Below are positions 10,454 through 19,499 of a stretch of DNA of 64,000 nucleotides, in pieces. The notes beneath the pieces are model-generated. The model was not told the DNA's origin and ran no database searches. It was given only the letters and a program-made list of their open reading frames with translations. Positions within the stretch are counted from its first letter, which is position 1; every line of letters begins with the position of its first letter. A program made the position numbers and the translations under genes. The stretch comes from Cupriavidus necator (GTDB taxonomy: Bacteria > Pseudomonadota > Gammaproteobacteria > Burkholderiales > Burkholderiaceae): assembly GCF_013141915.1 (NCBI RefSeq), contig NZ_SROX01000005.1:186001-250000 (forward strand), given 5' to 3'.

Positions 10454-11287
10454 TCAGGCCTCGTCGAGGCCGATATCGACGGCGGGGGCAGACTGGGTGA
10501 TCCGGCTCGTGGAGATGTAGTCCACGCCCGTTTCGGCCACGGCCCGGATCGTTTCCAGGCGGATGCCACCCGAAGCCTCGACCTTGGTACGGCCATTGAC
10601 GATCTGCACCGCTTCTTTCATGTCGGGCACCGACATGTTGTCCAGCATGATCACGTCGACACCGGCCGCCAGCGCTTCGTGCACCTGTTCCAGCCGATCG
10701 CATTCCACTTCCAGCTTGGTCAACACGGGCAGCTTGCGGCGCACGCGCGCCACGGCGGCGGCGATGCTGCCGCACACGGCGATGTGGTTGTCCTTGATCA
10801 TCACGCCGTTGTCCAGGCTCAGCCGGTGGTTCAATCCGCCGCCGCAGGTCACCGCGTGTTTTTCCAGCGCGCGCAGCCCCGGCGTCGTCTTGCGGCTGTC
10901 GATCAGGCGAGCCTTGGTGTGGGCAATGGCTTGGACATACGTTGCGGTGTGGTTGGCGATGCCGCACAGGCGCTGCATGATGTTCAGCGCGGTGCGCTCT
11001 GCCGTCAGGACGCTGCGTGCGTTGCCGCTCACGTTGAGCAACACCGCGCCTTTTTCAACCTTGTCGCCATCGGCGACGCGCACATCGATGGACAGCGTCG
11101 GATCGTAGCGCGCAAAGATGCGTGTCGCCACATCGATGCCGGCGATGAGCATCGGCTCGCGGGCGTTCATGCAAAAGGTGCCGGTCTCTCCCGGTTCTAT
11201 CATGGTCTGGACGGTCAGGTCGCAGATGCCGATGTCTTCGGTCAGCCAGAGATCGATCAGCTTGTCGGTGGCAAAAATGTCATACAT
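10454..11287 (-). CDS. nadC: Nicotinate-nucleotide pyrophosphorylase (quinolinate phosphoribosyltransferase)
   Basis: Converts quinolinate and PRPP to nicotinate mononucleotide, CO2 and PPi in NAD synthesis. The 277-residue product carries the full family set: ERTALNIMQRLCGIA, DSRKTTPGLR, CGGGLNHR, KDNH, the EVE acidic motif, MLDN and EASGG. A normal housekeeping nadC would sit with nadA/nadB, which are absent here, so this is probably an additional, regulated copy. It has its own promoter flanked by two copies of the operator also found before the PhnN/AMP-phosphorylase fusion. AGGAG lies 7 bases before the ATG. Because NadC consumes PRPP and the fusion protein may make PRPP, co-regulation is metabolically coherent. 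The family assignment is secure; the special role is inferred. Confidence 0.92.
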   Translation of the reverse strand: MYDIFATDKLIDLWLTEDIGICDLTVQTMIEPGETGTFCMNAREPMLIAGIDVATRIFARYDPTLSIDVRVADGDKVEKGAVLLNVSGNARSVLTAERTALNIMQRLCGIANHTATYVQAIAHTKARLIDSRKTTPGLRALEKHAVTCGGGLNHRLSLDNGVMIKDNHIAVCGSIAAAVARVRRKLPVLTKLEVECDRLEQVHEALAAGVDVIMLDNMSVPDMKEAVQIVNGRTKVEASGGIRLETIRAVAETGVDYISTSRITQSAPAVDIGLDEA

Positions 11288-11323
11288 TAAGGGCTCCTGG
11301 GCGGTGGTTGCGGTACCTCATTA

Positions 11324-11399
11324 ATCTTAGAGATCGAAGTACATGGTGTAATACTAGCGCCTGCATGTGCCATGTCAAGAGATATTCGATCTCTAAGAT
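11324..11399 (-). promoter_or_regulatory. Promoter flanked by paired operators, for nadC
   Basis: On the minus strand: TTGACA (complement of 11373-11378), a 16-bp spacer, TAGTAT (complement of 11351-11356). The arms ATCTTAGAGATCGAA (11324-11338) and TTCGATCTCTAAGAT (11385-11399) are perfect 15-bp inverted repeats placed outside the -10 and -35. Spacing between arms (46 bp) nearly equals that at the fusion-gene promoter (45 bp), and the core TTAGAnnTCGAA is the same. This is strong evidence for one regulator acting on both. Confidence 0.87.
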
Positions 11400-11416
11400 A
11401 GTTTGGCGAGAAGACC

Positions 11417-12202
11417 CTACCGCCCGAACTGCTCCAGCACCATCCCCACCGCCTCCAGCCCCGCCTCGATCATATGCAGCATGTAGCTGCCCATCTGCGG
11501 CATCACCAGGGTCAGCACCAATAGCCCGCCCGACAGCGTGACCGGGAAGCCCACCGCGAAGATCGACAGTTGCGGCGAGGCGCGGTTCAGTATGCCCATG
11601 GCCAGGTTCAGCGTCAGCAGCGCGGCGATCATCGGCAGCGCCAGCAGCAGGCCCGAGGCGAACACCATGCCGCCGGCCCGGGCCACCGCCATGGCGCCGC
11701 CGGCGGACAACGGGGTGCCGCCGATGGGCAGGCTGTTGAAGCTGTCGACTAGCGCGCCCAGCATCAGCAGGTGGCCGTCCAGCGCCAGGAACAGCAGCAC
11801 CGCGATCAGGTTCAGGAAGCGCGACAGCACCATGGTCTGGCCGCCGGCCGCGCGGTCGAAGAAGGACGCGAACGACAGGCCCATCTGCAGGCCGATGATC
11901 TCGCCGGCCTGCTGCACGGTGGCAAACACCAGCCGCATGACAAAGCCCGTGGCCAGGCCGATGCCGACTTCATTGAGGATGATCATCAGCCCGCCGAACG
12001 AGTACACCGGCACGACCGGCAGCTGGGCGATGGTGGGCGAAACGATCATGGCGATCAGCGCCGACAGCGCGATCTTGGCGCGCCGCGGGATGGTCGATTC
12101 ACCGAACAGCGGCGCGGTGCCGAGCAGCGCTAGGATGCGGAAGAACGGCCACAGGAAAGCCGCGAGCCAGCCGTAGAGCTGGGCTGAGGTGAACTCGATC
12201 AC
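11417..12202 (-). CDS. fliR: Flagellar biosynthesis protein FliR
   Basis: Inner-membrane component of the flagellar type III export gate, where one FliR joins five FliP and four FliQ. It has 261 residues, the usual length, with about six hydrophobic helices and the family features near the N-terminus (LYGWLAAFLWPFFRILALLGTAP) and GVDSFNSLPIG-like loop (VDSFNSLPIGG). The start is GTG (complement of 12200-12202), giving MIEFTSAQLYGW, which fits FliR proteins. It is the last gene of the fliLMNOPQR operon and is followed, after the nadC operator region, by an unrelated gene. Confidence 0.95.
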   Translation of the reverse strand: MIEFTSAQLYGWLAAFLWPFFRILALLGTAPLFGESTIPRRAKIALSALIAMIVSPTIAQLPVVPVYSFGGLMIILNEVGIGLATGFVMRLVFATVQQAGEIIGLQMGLSFASFFDRAAGGQTMVLSRFLNLIAVLLFLALDGHLLMLGALVDSFNSLPIGGTPLSAGGAMAVARAGGMVFASGLLLALPMIAALLTLNLAMGILNRASPQLSIFAVGFPVTLSGGLLVLTLVMPQMGSYMLHMIEAGLEAVGMVLEQFGR

Positions 12203-12282
12203 GGCGGCGGGTCAGCGGGCAGGCAGGGCGAAGGGCGGCAACGGTGGCGGACAGCGGCGGAGGGTGTCGGCGGGGGCGGCCG

Positions 12283-12552
12283 TCAGTGCGCCAGCGCGGG
12301 AATGCTCTGGAACACCTCGCGCATGTAGTCGACCATCGCATTGATCATCCACGGTCCGGCCAGCACCATGGTGGCGAACAGCGCGATCAGCTTGGGGATG
12401 AAGCTCAGCGTCATCTCGTTGATCTGGGTGGCGGCCTGGAACAGGCTGACCACCAGGCCGGCGGCCAGCGCCACCAGCAGCAGCGGGGCAGCCAGCAGCA
12501 GGGTCATCTTCATCGCCTGGGTGGCGATGGTCATTACGGTTTCCGGGGTCAT
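12283..12552 (-). CDS. fliQ: Flagellar biosynthesis protein FliQ
   Basis: Small export-gate membrane protein, 89 residues, with two transmembrane helices (about 14-38 and 50-72). The start MTPETVMTIATQAM is the canonical FliQ N-terminus, so I used the ATG at 12552 and not the longer frame to 12639. It lies 41 bp after fliP and 80 bp before fliR. Confidence 0.95.
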   Translation of the reverse strand: MTPETVMTIATQAMKMTLLLAAPLLLVALAAGLVVSLFQAATQINEMTLSFIPKLIALFATMVLAGPWMINAMVDYMREVFQSIPALAH

Positions 12553-12593
12553 GGCTCGGTTATGTGAAGGGTGGCGGGCGCCGGGGGCCGGCC

Positions 12594-13415
12594 TCAGTTC
12601 ATGAAGCTCTGCGCCAGCGAACCCAGCAGCAACTGCCACCCGTCGACCAGCACGAACAGCATCAGCTTGAACGGCAGCGAGATGGTGGCCGGCGGCACCA
12701 TCATCATGCCCATCGCCATCAGCACGCTAGCGACCACCAGGTCGATGATCAGGAACGGGATAAAGATGGTGAAGCCGATCTGGAACGCGGTCTTCAGCTC
12801 GCTGGTGACGAAGGCCGGCACCAGGATGCTGAGCGGGACTTCCTCCGGGCCCTGCATTTCCGGCGCCTTGGCCATCTGCGCGAACATGGCCAGGTCCTTC
12901 TCGCGGGTCTGGCGCAGCATGAAGGCCTTGAGCGGCTCGGCGGCCTTGGCCGCGGCGCCTTCCAGGCTGAGCTTGTTCTCGGACAGCGGCTTGTAGGCGT
13001 CGTTGTAGACGCGGTCGAAGACCGGCGACATCACGAAGAAGGTCAGGAACAGCGACAGGCCCACCAGCACCTGGTTGGGCGGCGAGGTGGCCGTGCCGAG
13101 CGCGTTGCGCAGCAGGCCCAGCACGATGATGATGCGGGTGAAGCCGGTCATCATCAGCATCGCCGCCGGCAGGAACGACAGCGAGGTCAACAGCACCAGC
13201 GTCTGCACCGGCAGCGACCAGATCTGGCCGCCGCCCGGAGCAGGCTTGCTGATGACGCCGGGCAGCGCCTGGGCCCACGCGGGGCCCGGCGCCAGCGCGC
13301 CAAGCGCCAGCATCAGCGCCAGCAGCGGCAGTATCGGCAGGGGTAGCGGGAACTGGCGCGCGGCGTCCGCATGGCGCGGCAGCGGGCGCCACGGCGTGGC
13401 ACGCGGGGAAGTCAT
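12594..13415 (-). CDS. fliP: Flagellar biosynthesis protein FliP
   Basis: Export-gate core protein of 273 residues with a cleavable signal peptide (about 20-48, ending AWA) and four transmembrane segments. Family motifs include [39 protein letters not shown] and the C-terminal [19 protein letters not shown]. The long frame back to 13820 is only the overlap with fliO; the ATG at 13415 overlaps the fliO stop (ATGA), indicating translational coupling. The N-terminal extension before the signal core (about 20 residues) is a little long. Confidence 0.95.
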   Translation of the reverse strand: MTSPRATPWRPLPRHADAARQFPLPLPILPLLALMLALGALAPGPAWAQALPGVISKPAPGGGQIWSLPVQTLVLLTSLSFLPAAMLMMTGFTRIIIVLGLLRNALGTATSPPNQVLVGLSLFLTFFVMSPVFDRVYNDAYKPLSENKLSLEGAAAKAAEPLKAFMLRQTREKDLAMFAQMAKAPEMQGPEEVPLSILVPAFVTSELKTAFQIGFTIFIPFLIIDLVVASVLMAMGMMMVPPATISLPFKLMLFVLVDGWQLLLGSLAQSFMN

Positions 13416-13867
13416 GACTTGAACTGGGCCTGCATGGAGCGCAGCAGCTTTTCGGCAAAGCTGCCGCCGTTGGGCGGTTGCGACGGGCCGGCGGCGCCGT
13501 GGACGATGGTCTGGCTGGCGGCGGGCGTGCCGGCGGCCAGGGTGTGCAGCGGACGGATTTCGCCGGGGCTCACGCCCAGCACCAGCCAGCTGTCTCCCAC
13601 CTCGACCAGCACCAGGCGCTGGCGTGCGCCGAGCATGGTGCTGCCGACCACCTTGATCGCGCCGCCGGTGGCGTGGCGCACCAGGCCGGCACGCCGCGCC
13701 ACCCAGGCAATGCCCAGGATCAGCGCGATGATGGCGAACAGCCCCAGCCCCGCCTGCGCCAGGCTGGCCGCTCCGCTGATGGCTGGCACGTGCGTGTCTT
13801 CCGCGGCGGTAGCGGCGCAAGGCAGCACCGCCAGCGCAGTCAGCAAGGCGCGGGTCGTGGCTGTCAT
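13412..13867 (-). CDS. fliO: Flagellar protein FliO
   Basis: Bitopic membrane protein that helps assemble the FliP ring. It has 151 residues, with a signal-like start ([21 protein letters not shown]), one strong transmembrane helix (about 40-57) and a cytoplasmic SpoA-like beta domain ([29 protein letters not shown]). Both ends overlap neighbours by four bases (ATGA with fliN and with fliP), typical of this tightly coupled operon. Confidence 0.92.
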   Translation of the reverse strand: MTATTRALLTALAVLPCAATAAEDTHVPAISGAASLAQAGLGLFAIIALILGIAWVARRAGLVRHATGGAIKVVGSTMLGARQRLVLVEVGDSWLVLGVSPGEIRPLHTLAAGTPAASQTIVHGAAGPSQPPNGGSFAEKLLRSMQAQFKS

Positions 13868-14310
13868 TTGTTCAGCTTCCGGATGCGTTCGGACGGCGTG
13901 ATGATGTCGGTCAGGCGGATGCCGAACTTGTCGTTGACCACCACGACCTCGCCCTGCGCGATCAGGTAGCCGTTGACCAGCACGTCCATCGGCTCGCCGG
14001 CCAGGCCGTCCAGCTCCACCACCGAGCCCTGCGCCAGTTGCAGCAGGTTCTTGATGGGCACCTTGGTGCGGCCCAGCTCCACCGTCAGCTGCACCGGGAT
14101 ATCGAGGATCATCTCGATATCGTTGCGGAAGCCGCTCGGCGCTTCCTTGGCCAGCGGCGGGAACACCGTGGCCGCGGCCGGCGTGGCGGTGGGCGCGGCC
14201 GGCGCGGCAGCGGCGGGGGCTTCGGCGGAAGTGGCGCTGGTCTGCTCGGCCAGCGCGCTGGCCCAGTCGTCCATCGGGTCGACCGGCTTGTCCTCGATGC
14301 CGTCAGTCAT
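13864..14310 (-). CDS. fliN: Flagellar motor switch protein FliN
   Basis: C-ring component of 148 residues. A flexible Ala/Pro/Thr-rich segment (about 22-52) precedes the SpoA domain (about 62-145) with [42 protein letters not shown] and FGIRLTDI. The start overlaps the end of fliM by 8 bp and the stop overlaps fliO. It works with FliM in rotor switching and binding of export-apparatus cargo. Confidence 0.95.
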   Translation of the reverse strand: MTDGIEDKPVDPMDDWASALAEQTSATSAEAPAAAAPAAPTATPAAATVFPPLAKEAPSGFRNDIEMILDIPVQLTVELGRTKVPIKNLLQLAQGSVVELDGLAGEPMDVLVNGYLIAQGEVVVVNDKFGIRLTDIITPSERIRKLNK

Positions 14311-15322
14311 AATCGGTGTCCTCGGTATCCAGGTGGGAATCGCCGTCCTGGTGATTGATCATTCGTTCTACCCGCAGCGCGTACTGGCCGTTGATCGTGC
14401 CGAAGCCGCATTGCATCACGGGCACGCCGTCCACCTTGCCGAACACCTTCTCGGGCAGCTCGATCGGCAGCACGTCGCCGGCACGCATCGCCAGCACTTC
14501 GGCCACGGTGCTTTGCAGGTGGGCGAATTCGGCCACCAGCTCAACCTCGGCCGCGCGCAGCTGCGTCGACAGTTGCGTGACCCAGCCCTTGTCGACCTCT
14601 TTCTCGTCCTGCAGCGGATTCATCAGCAGGTCCTTGAGGGGCTCGATCATCGCGTACGGCAGGCATACGTGAAGCTGCCCGCCGACGGCGCCCAGCTCGA
14701 TGTGGAAGGCGGTGGTCACCACGGCCTCGTTGTGCGTGGCGACGTTGGCAAACTTGGGATGCATCTCCGAGCGGATGTACTCGGTCTCGATCGGATGCAC
14801 GGTGCGCCAGGCGTTGCCGTAGCTGTTCAGCGTCAGCTCCAGCATGCGTTGGATGATGCGCTGCTCGGTCTGGGTAAAGTCGCGGCCTTCCACGCGGGTG
14901 TGGAAGCGGCCGTCGCCGCCGAACAGGTTGTCGACCACCAGGAACACCAGGTTGGGGTCGTAGACGAACAGCGCCGTGCCGCGCAGCGGCTTCAGGTGGA
15001 CCAGGTTCAGGTTGGTCGGCATCGGCAGGTTGCGCGCGAAATCGCCGAACTTTTCGATCCTGATGCTGCCCACGGTGATGTCCGCGCCGCGGCGGATAAA
15101 GTTGAACAGCGCCGTGCGCAGCGAGCGCGCAAAGCGCTCGTTGATGATTTCCAGCGTATGCAGGCGGCCGCGGATGATGCGTTCCTGCGTCGCCAGGTTG
15201 TAGGGGCGTACCCCGCCCTCGTCGGGCGCAGTCTCGCTGACCTTGGGCGTATCGGCCTCGCCGGATACGCCCTTGAGCAGCTCGTCTACCTCGTCTTGCG
15301 AGAGGAACTTGTCGTAGGCCAT
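14303..15322 (-). CDS. fliM: Flagellar motor switch protein FliM
   Basis: C-ring protein of 339 residues. The N-terminal CheY-P binding peptide is present (LSQDEVDELLKG). It is followed by the CheC-like middle domain with GGXG-type loop (FGGDGRFHTRVEGRDFTQTEQRI) and a C-terminal SpoA domain that pairs with FliN. It starts 57 bp after fliL with a CAGGA ribosome site and overlaps fliN at its end. No unusual residues seen. Confidence 0.96.
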   Translation of the reverse strand: MAYDKFLSQDEVDELLKGVSGEADTPKVSETAPDEGGVRPYNLATQERIIRGRLHTLEIINERFARSLRTALFNFIRRGADITVGSIRIEKFGDFARNLPMPTNLNLVHLKPLRGTALFVYDPNLVFLVVDNLFGGDGRFHTRVEGRDFTQTEQRIIQRMLELTLNSYGNAWRTVHPIETEYIRSEMHPKFANVATHNEAVVTTAFHIELGAVGGQLHVCLPYAMIEPLKDLLMNPLQDEKEVDKGWVTQLSTQLRAAEVELVAEFAHLQSTVAEVLAMRAGDVLPIELPEKVFGKVDGVPVMQCGFGTINGQYALRVERMINHQDGDSHLDTEDTDYD

Positions 15323-15379
15323 CTAGTGTCCTGCCCCTTGTGCGGCGTTATGGATGAAACGTGCTGCCTGGCTTTCCGC

Positions 15380-15871
15380 TTACTGCACCACGAACGAGGT
15401 GAACAGCACGTCCAGCACGCGTTGCGCCGGCAGGCCGCTGGCAAACGGCTTGCTGATGGTGTCGCGGATATCGTCGGCCAGCTTGCGCTTGCCGTCGACG
15501 GTGGCAAGCTCGGCCGGCTGCCTGGCCGACAGCAGCAGCAGGATGCGGCTGCGCGCCTCGGGCAGGTACTGGGCCAGGCGCGCCTGGGTCTCGGCGTCCG
15601 CCACCTTCAGCGACAGGCCGGTGTGCAGGAAGCGGTCGCCGTCGTCGCTGCGCAGGTTGACGGTGAACGCGTCCAGCGGCACGAAGATCGGCGGCGGGAC
15701 CACCGGAGCGGCGGGCGCGGTGGGCGCCGCCGGCTGGCGGTTGCTCAGGATGCTGCCCAGCACGAAGCCTCCGGCACCCAGTGCCACCACCAGCACGCCG
15801 GCGCCGATCAGCAGTAGCCGGCCGCGCTTGCCTGTGTTGCCAGTCCGGGGAGGGGAAGCCGTGTTCGCCAT
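15380..15871 (-). CDS. fliL: Flagellar basal body-associated protein FliL
   Basis: Stator-associated inner-membrane protein of 163 residues. A short cytoplasmic N-terminus (GKRGR) is followed by one transmembrane helix (about 18-42), a Pro/Ala-rich linker and a periplasmic stomatin-like FliL domain ending VLFTSFVVQ, a typical FliL end. It is first in the operon, with AGG six bases before the ATG. The imperfect hairpin at 15891-15917 lies 20 bp upstream. Confidence 0.93.
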   Translation of the reverse strand: MANTASPPRTGNTGKRGRLLLIGAGVLVVALGAGGFVLGSILSNRQPAAPTAPAAPVVPPPIFVPLDAFTVNLRSDDGDRFLHTGLSLKVADAETQARLAQYLPEARSRILLLLSARQPAELATVDGKRKLADDIRDTISKPFASGLPAQRVLDVLFTSFVVQ

Positions 15872-15890
15872 GAGAAGCCTGTATCGGAAT

Positions 15891-15917
15891 GCCTGCCATT
15901 CTTCCGGAATTGCAGGC
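15891..15917. promoter_or_regulatory. Inverted repeat upstream of fliL
   Basis: GCCTGCCATTC (15891-15901), loop TTCCG, GAATTGCAGGC (15907-15917): an 11-bp inverted repeat with one mismatch, 20 bp before the fliL start. It could be a regulator site or a leader hairpin of the flagellar operon. It does not match the FlhDC box well. Confidence 0.4.
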
Positions 15918-16620
15918 CAGCAAAGGGCCGAAAAAAAGGGGGAAACCCTTTCAGCTTGGCCATTTGAGCGGAAAGGGAGCAGGCACGGCTACGCGAGCGG
16001 GCGCCGTTGTGTTGCGCGCCTGCAGGGTGGTTAACGCTTGTTGACGGAGGAACTTGAGTGTCGGTATCGGGTGGGGGGGAGGGTGTTGCGAATGGGGGGA
16101 GAGAACAAGCGTGAGCGAAACCAAGCTTTTGGGCTCGCCCGCGACAACGCCGTGCGAGCGCAGCGACGCACTCCGTGCCAGAGCATACGACCTGAGATGG
16201 TGAGCGCGCGCAGCGCAGCCGAAGGCGTCCCACCAACAACCTGGTTAGCAGGCTGCCACCGACCTAAAGTCGGGTTCGTCCATCCGACCCCGAACGCCAG
16301 GCACCTCCCGGTAGCGTCAGCAGGGTCGAACCACCGGACCCCTGACCGCAAGACGCCACCACCCGAATGACCAACGCCGCCTTGGCCAGCCGCCCAGAGG
16401 CGACGCGTTTTTCTGCTTACTCTTTTGTCGCTCGGACAAAAGAGTAAGTCGCCGGCTACGCCGGCGAAACAGCCACGCTAGTCAAGCACGACACCCAACC
16501 CCAAAGCCACATGCCCACCACCCCACAATCCCTACTACGCTAGTCGGGTAGCCAATCATGCGAGTCTTCAACTCCTTCATCCAGCAAGTCTTTGTTTCAC
16601 ATGGATTTCCCTGAATACAC
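15918..16620. other. Gene-free region between fliL and acnB
   Basis: About 700 bases with no ORF I can support; the two short frames here (16031-16351 minus, 16038-16370 plus) overlap each other on opposite strands and have no family features. Composition falls from GC-rich to more A-rich past 16430. The right part holds strong hairpins (16416-16466). The block 16080-16380 is orderly and dense in short dyads and reads like a non-coding element or decayed repeat. Confidence 0.45.
16416..16466. repeat. Two adjacent perfect hairpins (candidate dispersed repeat or terminator)
   Basis: First hairpin: CTTACTCTTTTGTC (16416-16429), 5-base loop, GACAAAAGAGTAAG (16435-16448), a perfect 14-bp stem. 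Immediately after comes CGCCGGC TAC GCCGGCG (16450-16466), a perfect 7-bp stem with a 3-base loop. Neither is followed by a long T-tract, so they are not ordinary terminators for a known gene. The composite layout resembles REP-type intergenic elements; copy number cannot be judged from one window. Confidence 0.55.
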
Positions 16621-16671
16621 TCTTATATAAGATATAAGACATTTGACCCCGCAGCCGCTTCGGACTACAAT
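16621..16671 (+). promoter_or_regulatory. acnB promoter with upstream palindromic operator
   Basis: TTGACC (16643-16648), 17-bp spacer, TACAAT (16666-16671): a near-consensus sigma-70 promoter. Directly upstream is the perfect 12-bp palindrome TCTTATATAAGA (16621-16632), overlapped by a further half site ATATAAGAC (16632-16640). The site abuts the -35, so it could serve a repressor or activator, plausibly a GntR-type TCA-cycle regulator. Confidence 0.75.
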
Positions 16672-16717
16672 CGCGACGTACCGAGTCTTTCTAAACCTAA
16701 TTACTCAGCAGGTTCCC

Positions 16718-19309
16718 ATGCTTGAAAACTATCGCGCACATGTGGCCGAGCGCGCCGCGCTTGGCATCCCCCCTCTGCCCCTGACCGCCAAGCAAACGGC
16801 CGAGCTGATCGAACTGCTGAAGAACCCGCCCGCCGGTGAAGAACAGAACCTGGTCGAGCTGATCTCGCACCGCGTCCCGGCCGGCGTCGATGACGCCGCC
16901 AAGGTCAAGGCCTCGTACCTGGCCGCCGTGGCGCTGGGCAAGGAACAATGCGCGCTGATCTCGCGGGCCAAGGCCACCGAGCTGCTGGGCACCATGCTGG
17001 GCGGCTACAACATCTCGCCGCTGATCGAGCTGCTGGACGATGCCGAAGTCGGCACCGTCGCCGCCGACGCGCTGAAGAAGACCCTGCTGATGTTCGACGC
17101 CTTCCACGACGTGAAGGAGAAGGCCGACAAGGGCAACGCCAACGCCAAGGCCGTGCTGCAGAGCTGGGCCGACGCCGAGTGGTTTACCAGCCGTCCGGAA
17201 GTGCCGCAAAGCCTGACCATCACCGTGTTCAAGGTGCCGGGCGAAACCAACACCGACGACCTGTCGCCGGCCCCGGACGCCACCACCCGCCCGGACATCC
17301 CGATGCACGCGCTGGCGATGCTGAAGAACAAGCGCGAAGGCGCGGCGTTCCAGCCGGAAGAAGACGGCAAGCGCGGCCCCATCAAGTTCATCGAGTCGCT
17401 GAAGGACAAGGGCCACCTGGTCGCCTACGTCGGCGACGTGGTCGGTACCGGTTCCTCGCGCAAGTCGGCCACCAACTCGGTGCTGTGGTTCACCGGTGAA
17501 GACATCCCCTTCATCCCGAACAAGCGCTTCGGCGGCGTGTGCCTGGGCAACAAGATTGCCCCGATCTTCTACAACACCATGGAAGACGCCGGCGCGCTGC
17601 CGATCGAGCTGGACGTGTCGAAGATGGAAATGGGCGACGTGGTCGAGCTGCGCCCGTACGAAGGCAAGGCGCTGAAGAACGGTGAAGTGATCGCCGAGTT
17701 CAAGGTCAAGTCCGACGTGCTGTTCGACGAAGTCCGCGCCGGCGGCCGCATTCCGCTGATCGTCGGCCGTGGCCTGACCGCCAAGGCACGCGAGGCGCTG
17801 GGCCTGGCTCCGTCGACGCTGTTCCGCCTGCCGCAGAACCCGGCCGATACCGGCAAGGGCTTCACGCTGGCGCAGAAGATGGTTGGCCGCGCGTGCGGCC
17901 TGCAGGAAGGCAAGGGCATCCGCCCGGGCACCTACTGCGAACCGAAGATGACCTCGGTGGGCTCGCAGGACACCACCGGCCCGATGACCCGCGACGAGCT
18001 GAAGGACCTGGCCTGCCTGGGCTTCTCGGCCGACCTGGTGATGCAGTCTTTCTGCCACACCGCCGCCTACCCGAAGCCGGTCGACGTCAAGACCCACCAC
18101 ACCCTGCCCGAATTCATCAGCACCCGCGGCGGCATCTCGCTGCGCCCGGGCGACGGCGTGATCCACTCGTGGCTGAACCGCATGCTGCTGCCCGACACCG
18201 TCGGCACCGGCGGCGACTCGCACACCCGCTTCCCGATCGGCATCAGCTTCCCGGCCGGCTCGGGCCTGGTGGCCTTTGCCGCGGCCACCGGCGTGATGCC
18301 GCTGGACATGCCGGAATCGGTGCTGGTCCGCTTCAAGGGCCAGATGCAGCCGGGCGTGACCCTGCGCGACCTGGTCAACGCGATCCCGCTGTACGCGATC
18401 AAGCAAGGCCTGCTGACCGTGGCCAAGCAAGGCAAGCAGAACATCTTCTCGGGCCGCATCCTGGAAATCGAAGGCCTGCCCGACCTGAAGGTCGAGCAAG
18501 CGTTCGAGCTGTCGGATGCCTCGGCCGAGCGTTCGGCCGCCGGTTGCACGGTGCGCCTGAACAAGGACCCGATCATCGAATACATCAACAGCAACATCAC
18601 GCTGCTGAAGTGGATGATCGCCCAGGGCTATCAAGACCCGCGCAGCCTGCAGCGCCGCATCAAGGCCATGGAAGCGTGGCTGGCCGATCCGAAGCTGCTC
18701 GAGCCGGACGCCGACGCAGAGTACGCCGCCGTGATCGAGATCGACCTGGCCGACGTGCATGAGCCGATCGTGGCCTGCCCGAACGACCCGGACGACGTGA
18801 AGACGCTGTCGGAAGTGGCTGGCGCCAAGATCGACGAAGTCTTCATCGGTTCGTGCATGACCAACATCGGCCACTTCCGCGCAGCGTCGAAGCTGCTGGA
18901 AGGCAAGCGCGACATCCCGGTCAAGCTGTGGGTCGCTCCGCCGACCAAGATGGATCAGAAGCAACTGACCGAGGAAGGCCACTACGGCGTGTTCGGCACC
19001 GCCGGTGCCCGCACCGAAATGCCGGGCTGCTCGCTGTGCATGGGCAACCAGGCCCAGGTGCGCGAAGGCGCGACCGTGATGTCGACCTCGACCCGCAACT
19101 TCCCGAACCGCCTGGGCAAGAACACCAATGTGTACCTGGGCTCCGCCGAACTGGCGGCAATCTGCTCGCGCCTCGGCCGCATCCCCACCAAGGAAGAGTA
19201 CATGGCCGACATGGGCGTGCTCAACGCCAATGGCGACAAGATCTATAAGTACATGAACTTCGACCAGATCGAGGACTTCAAGGAAGTCGCCGACGGCGTG
19301 ACGGTGTAA
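16718..19309 (+). CDS. acnB: Aconitate hydratase B (bifunctional aconitase / 2-methylisocitrate dehydratase)
   Basis: TCA-cycle [4Fe-4S] enzyme interconverting citrate and isocitrate; AcnB enzymes also hydrate 2-methyl-cis-aconitate. The 863 residues match E. coli AcnB (865). The N-terminal HEAT-like domain (about 1-160) precedes the swivel domain and the catalytic domains, the order typical of AcnB. Cluster cysteines are C713 in [10 protein letters not shown] and C771/C774 in GCSLCMGN. The frame extends upstream to 16643, but the ATG at 16718 follows CAGCAGG and starts [22 protein letters not shown], the standard AcnB N-terminus. It is a single-gene unit with its own promoter and a terminator at 19336. 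Codon use is more biased to common GC-ending codons than in neighbours, consistent with high expression. Confidence 0.97.
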   Translation: MLENYRAHVAERAALGIPPLPLTAKQTAELIELLKNPPAGEEQNLVELISHRVPAGVDDAAKVKASYLAAVALGKEQCALISRAKATELLGTMLGGYNISPLIELLDDAEVGTVAADALKKTLLMFDAFHDVKEKADKGNANAKAVLQSWADAEWFTSRPEVPQSLTITVFKVPGETNTDDLSPAPDATTRPDIPMHALAMLKNKREGAAFQPEEDGKRGPIKFIESLKDKGHLVAYVGDVVGTGSSRKSATNSVLWFTGEDIPFIPNKRFGGVCLGNKIAPIFYNTMEDAGALPIELDVSKMEMGDVVELRPYEGKALKNGEVIAEFKVKSDVLFDEVRAGGRIPLIVGRGLTAKAREALGLAPSTLFRLPQNPADTGKGFTLAQKMVGRACGLQEGKGIRPGTYCEPKMTSVGSQDTTGPMTRDELKDLACLGFSADLVMQSFCHTAAYPKPVDVKTHHTLPEFISTRGGISLRPGDGVIHSWLNRMLLPDTVGTGGDSHTRFPIGISFPAGSGLVAFAAATGVMPLDMPESVLVRFKGQMQPGVTLRDLVNAIPLYAIKQGLLTVAKQGKQNIFSGRILEIEGLPDLKVEQAFELSDASAERSAAGCTVRLNKDPIIEYINSNITLLKWMIAQGYQDPRSLQRRIKAMEAWLADPKLLEPDADAEYAAVIEIDLADVHEPIVACPNDPDDVKTLSEVAGAKIDEVFIGSCMTNIGHFRAASKLLEGKRDIPVKLWVAPPTKMDQKQLTEEGHYGVFGTAGARTEMPGCSLCMGNQAQVREGATVMSTSTRNFPNRLGKNTNVYLGSAELAAICSRLGRIPTKEEYMADMGVLNANGDKIYKYMNFDQIEDFKEVADGVTV

Positions 19310-19335
19310 GCCGCGCAGCCGGCTGGCAAGAGGAG

Positions 19336-19364
19336 GGGGCCCTGCGGGGCCCCTTTTGTTTTTG
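19336..19364 (+). terminator. Rho-independent terminator of acnB
   Basis: GGGGCCC (19336-19342), loop TGCG, GGGCCCC (19347-19353), followed by TTTTGTTTTT. It lies 27 bp after the acnB stop. Confidence 0.9.
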
Positions 19365-19499
19365 CATGCCGCGTATGGCGCGCGGCAGCGGGCAGGTCCG
19401 GGCCGTTGCCCTGCAAGCGCGGCGGGGCCGGTTTATGATCGGCTCTTTCGTAGTCCGGCAGCTTCCCTTGGCGTGGAAGCGCCCGAACCAGGAGCTCGT

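Noticed and set aside
16031..16370. Two overlapping short frames on opposite strands near the fliL-acnB gap
   Set aside because: They overlap each other almost fully, have no family features or ribosome sites, and the region looks like a structured repeat.
16697..18982. Long antisense frame opposite acnB
   Set aside because: The plus strand encodes a complete, highly conserved aconitase; the antisense product has no domain and no ribosome site.
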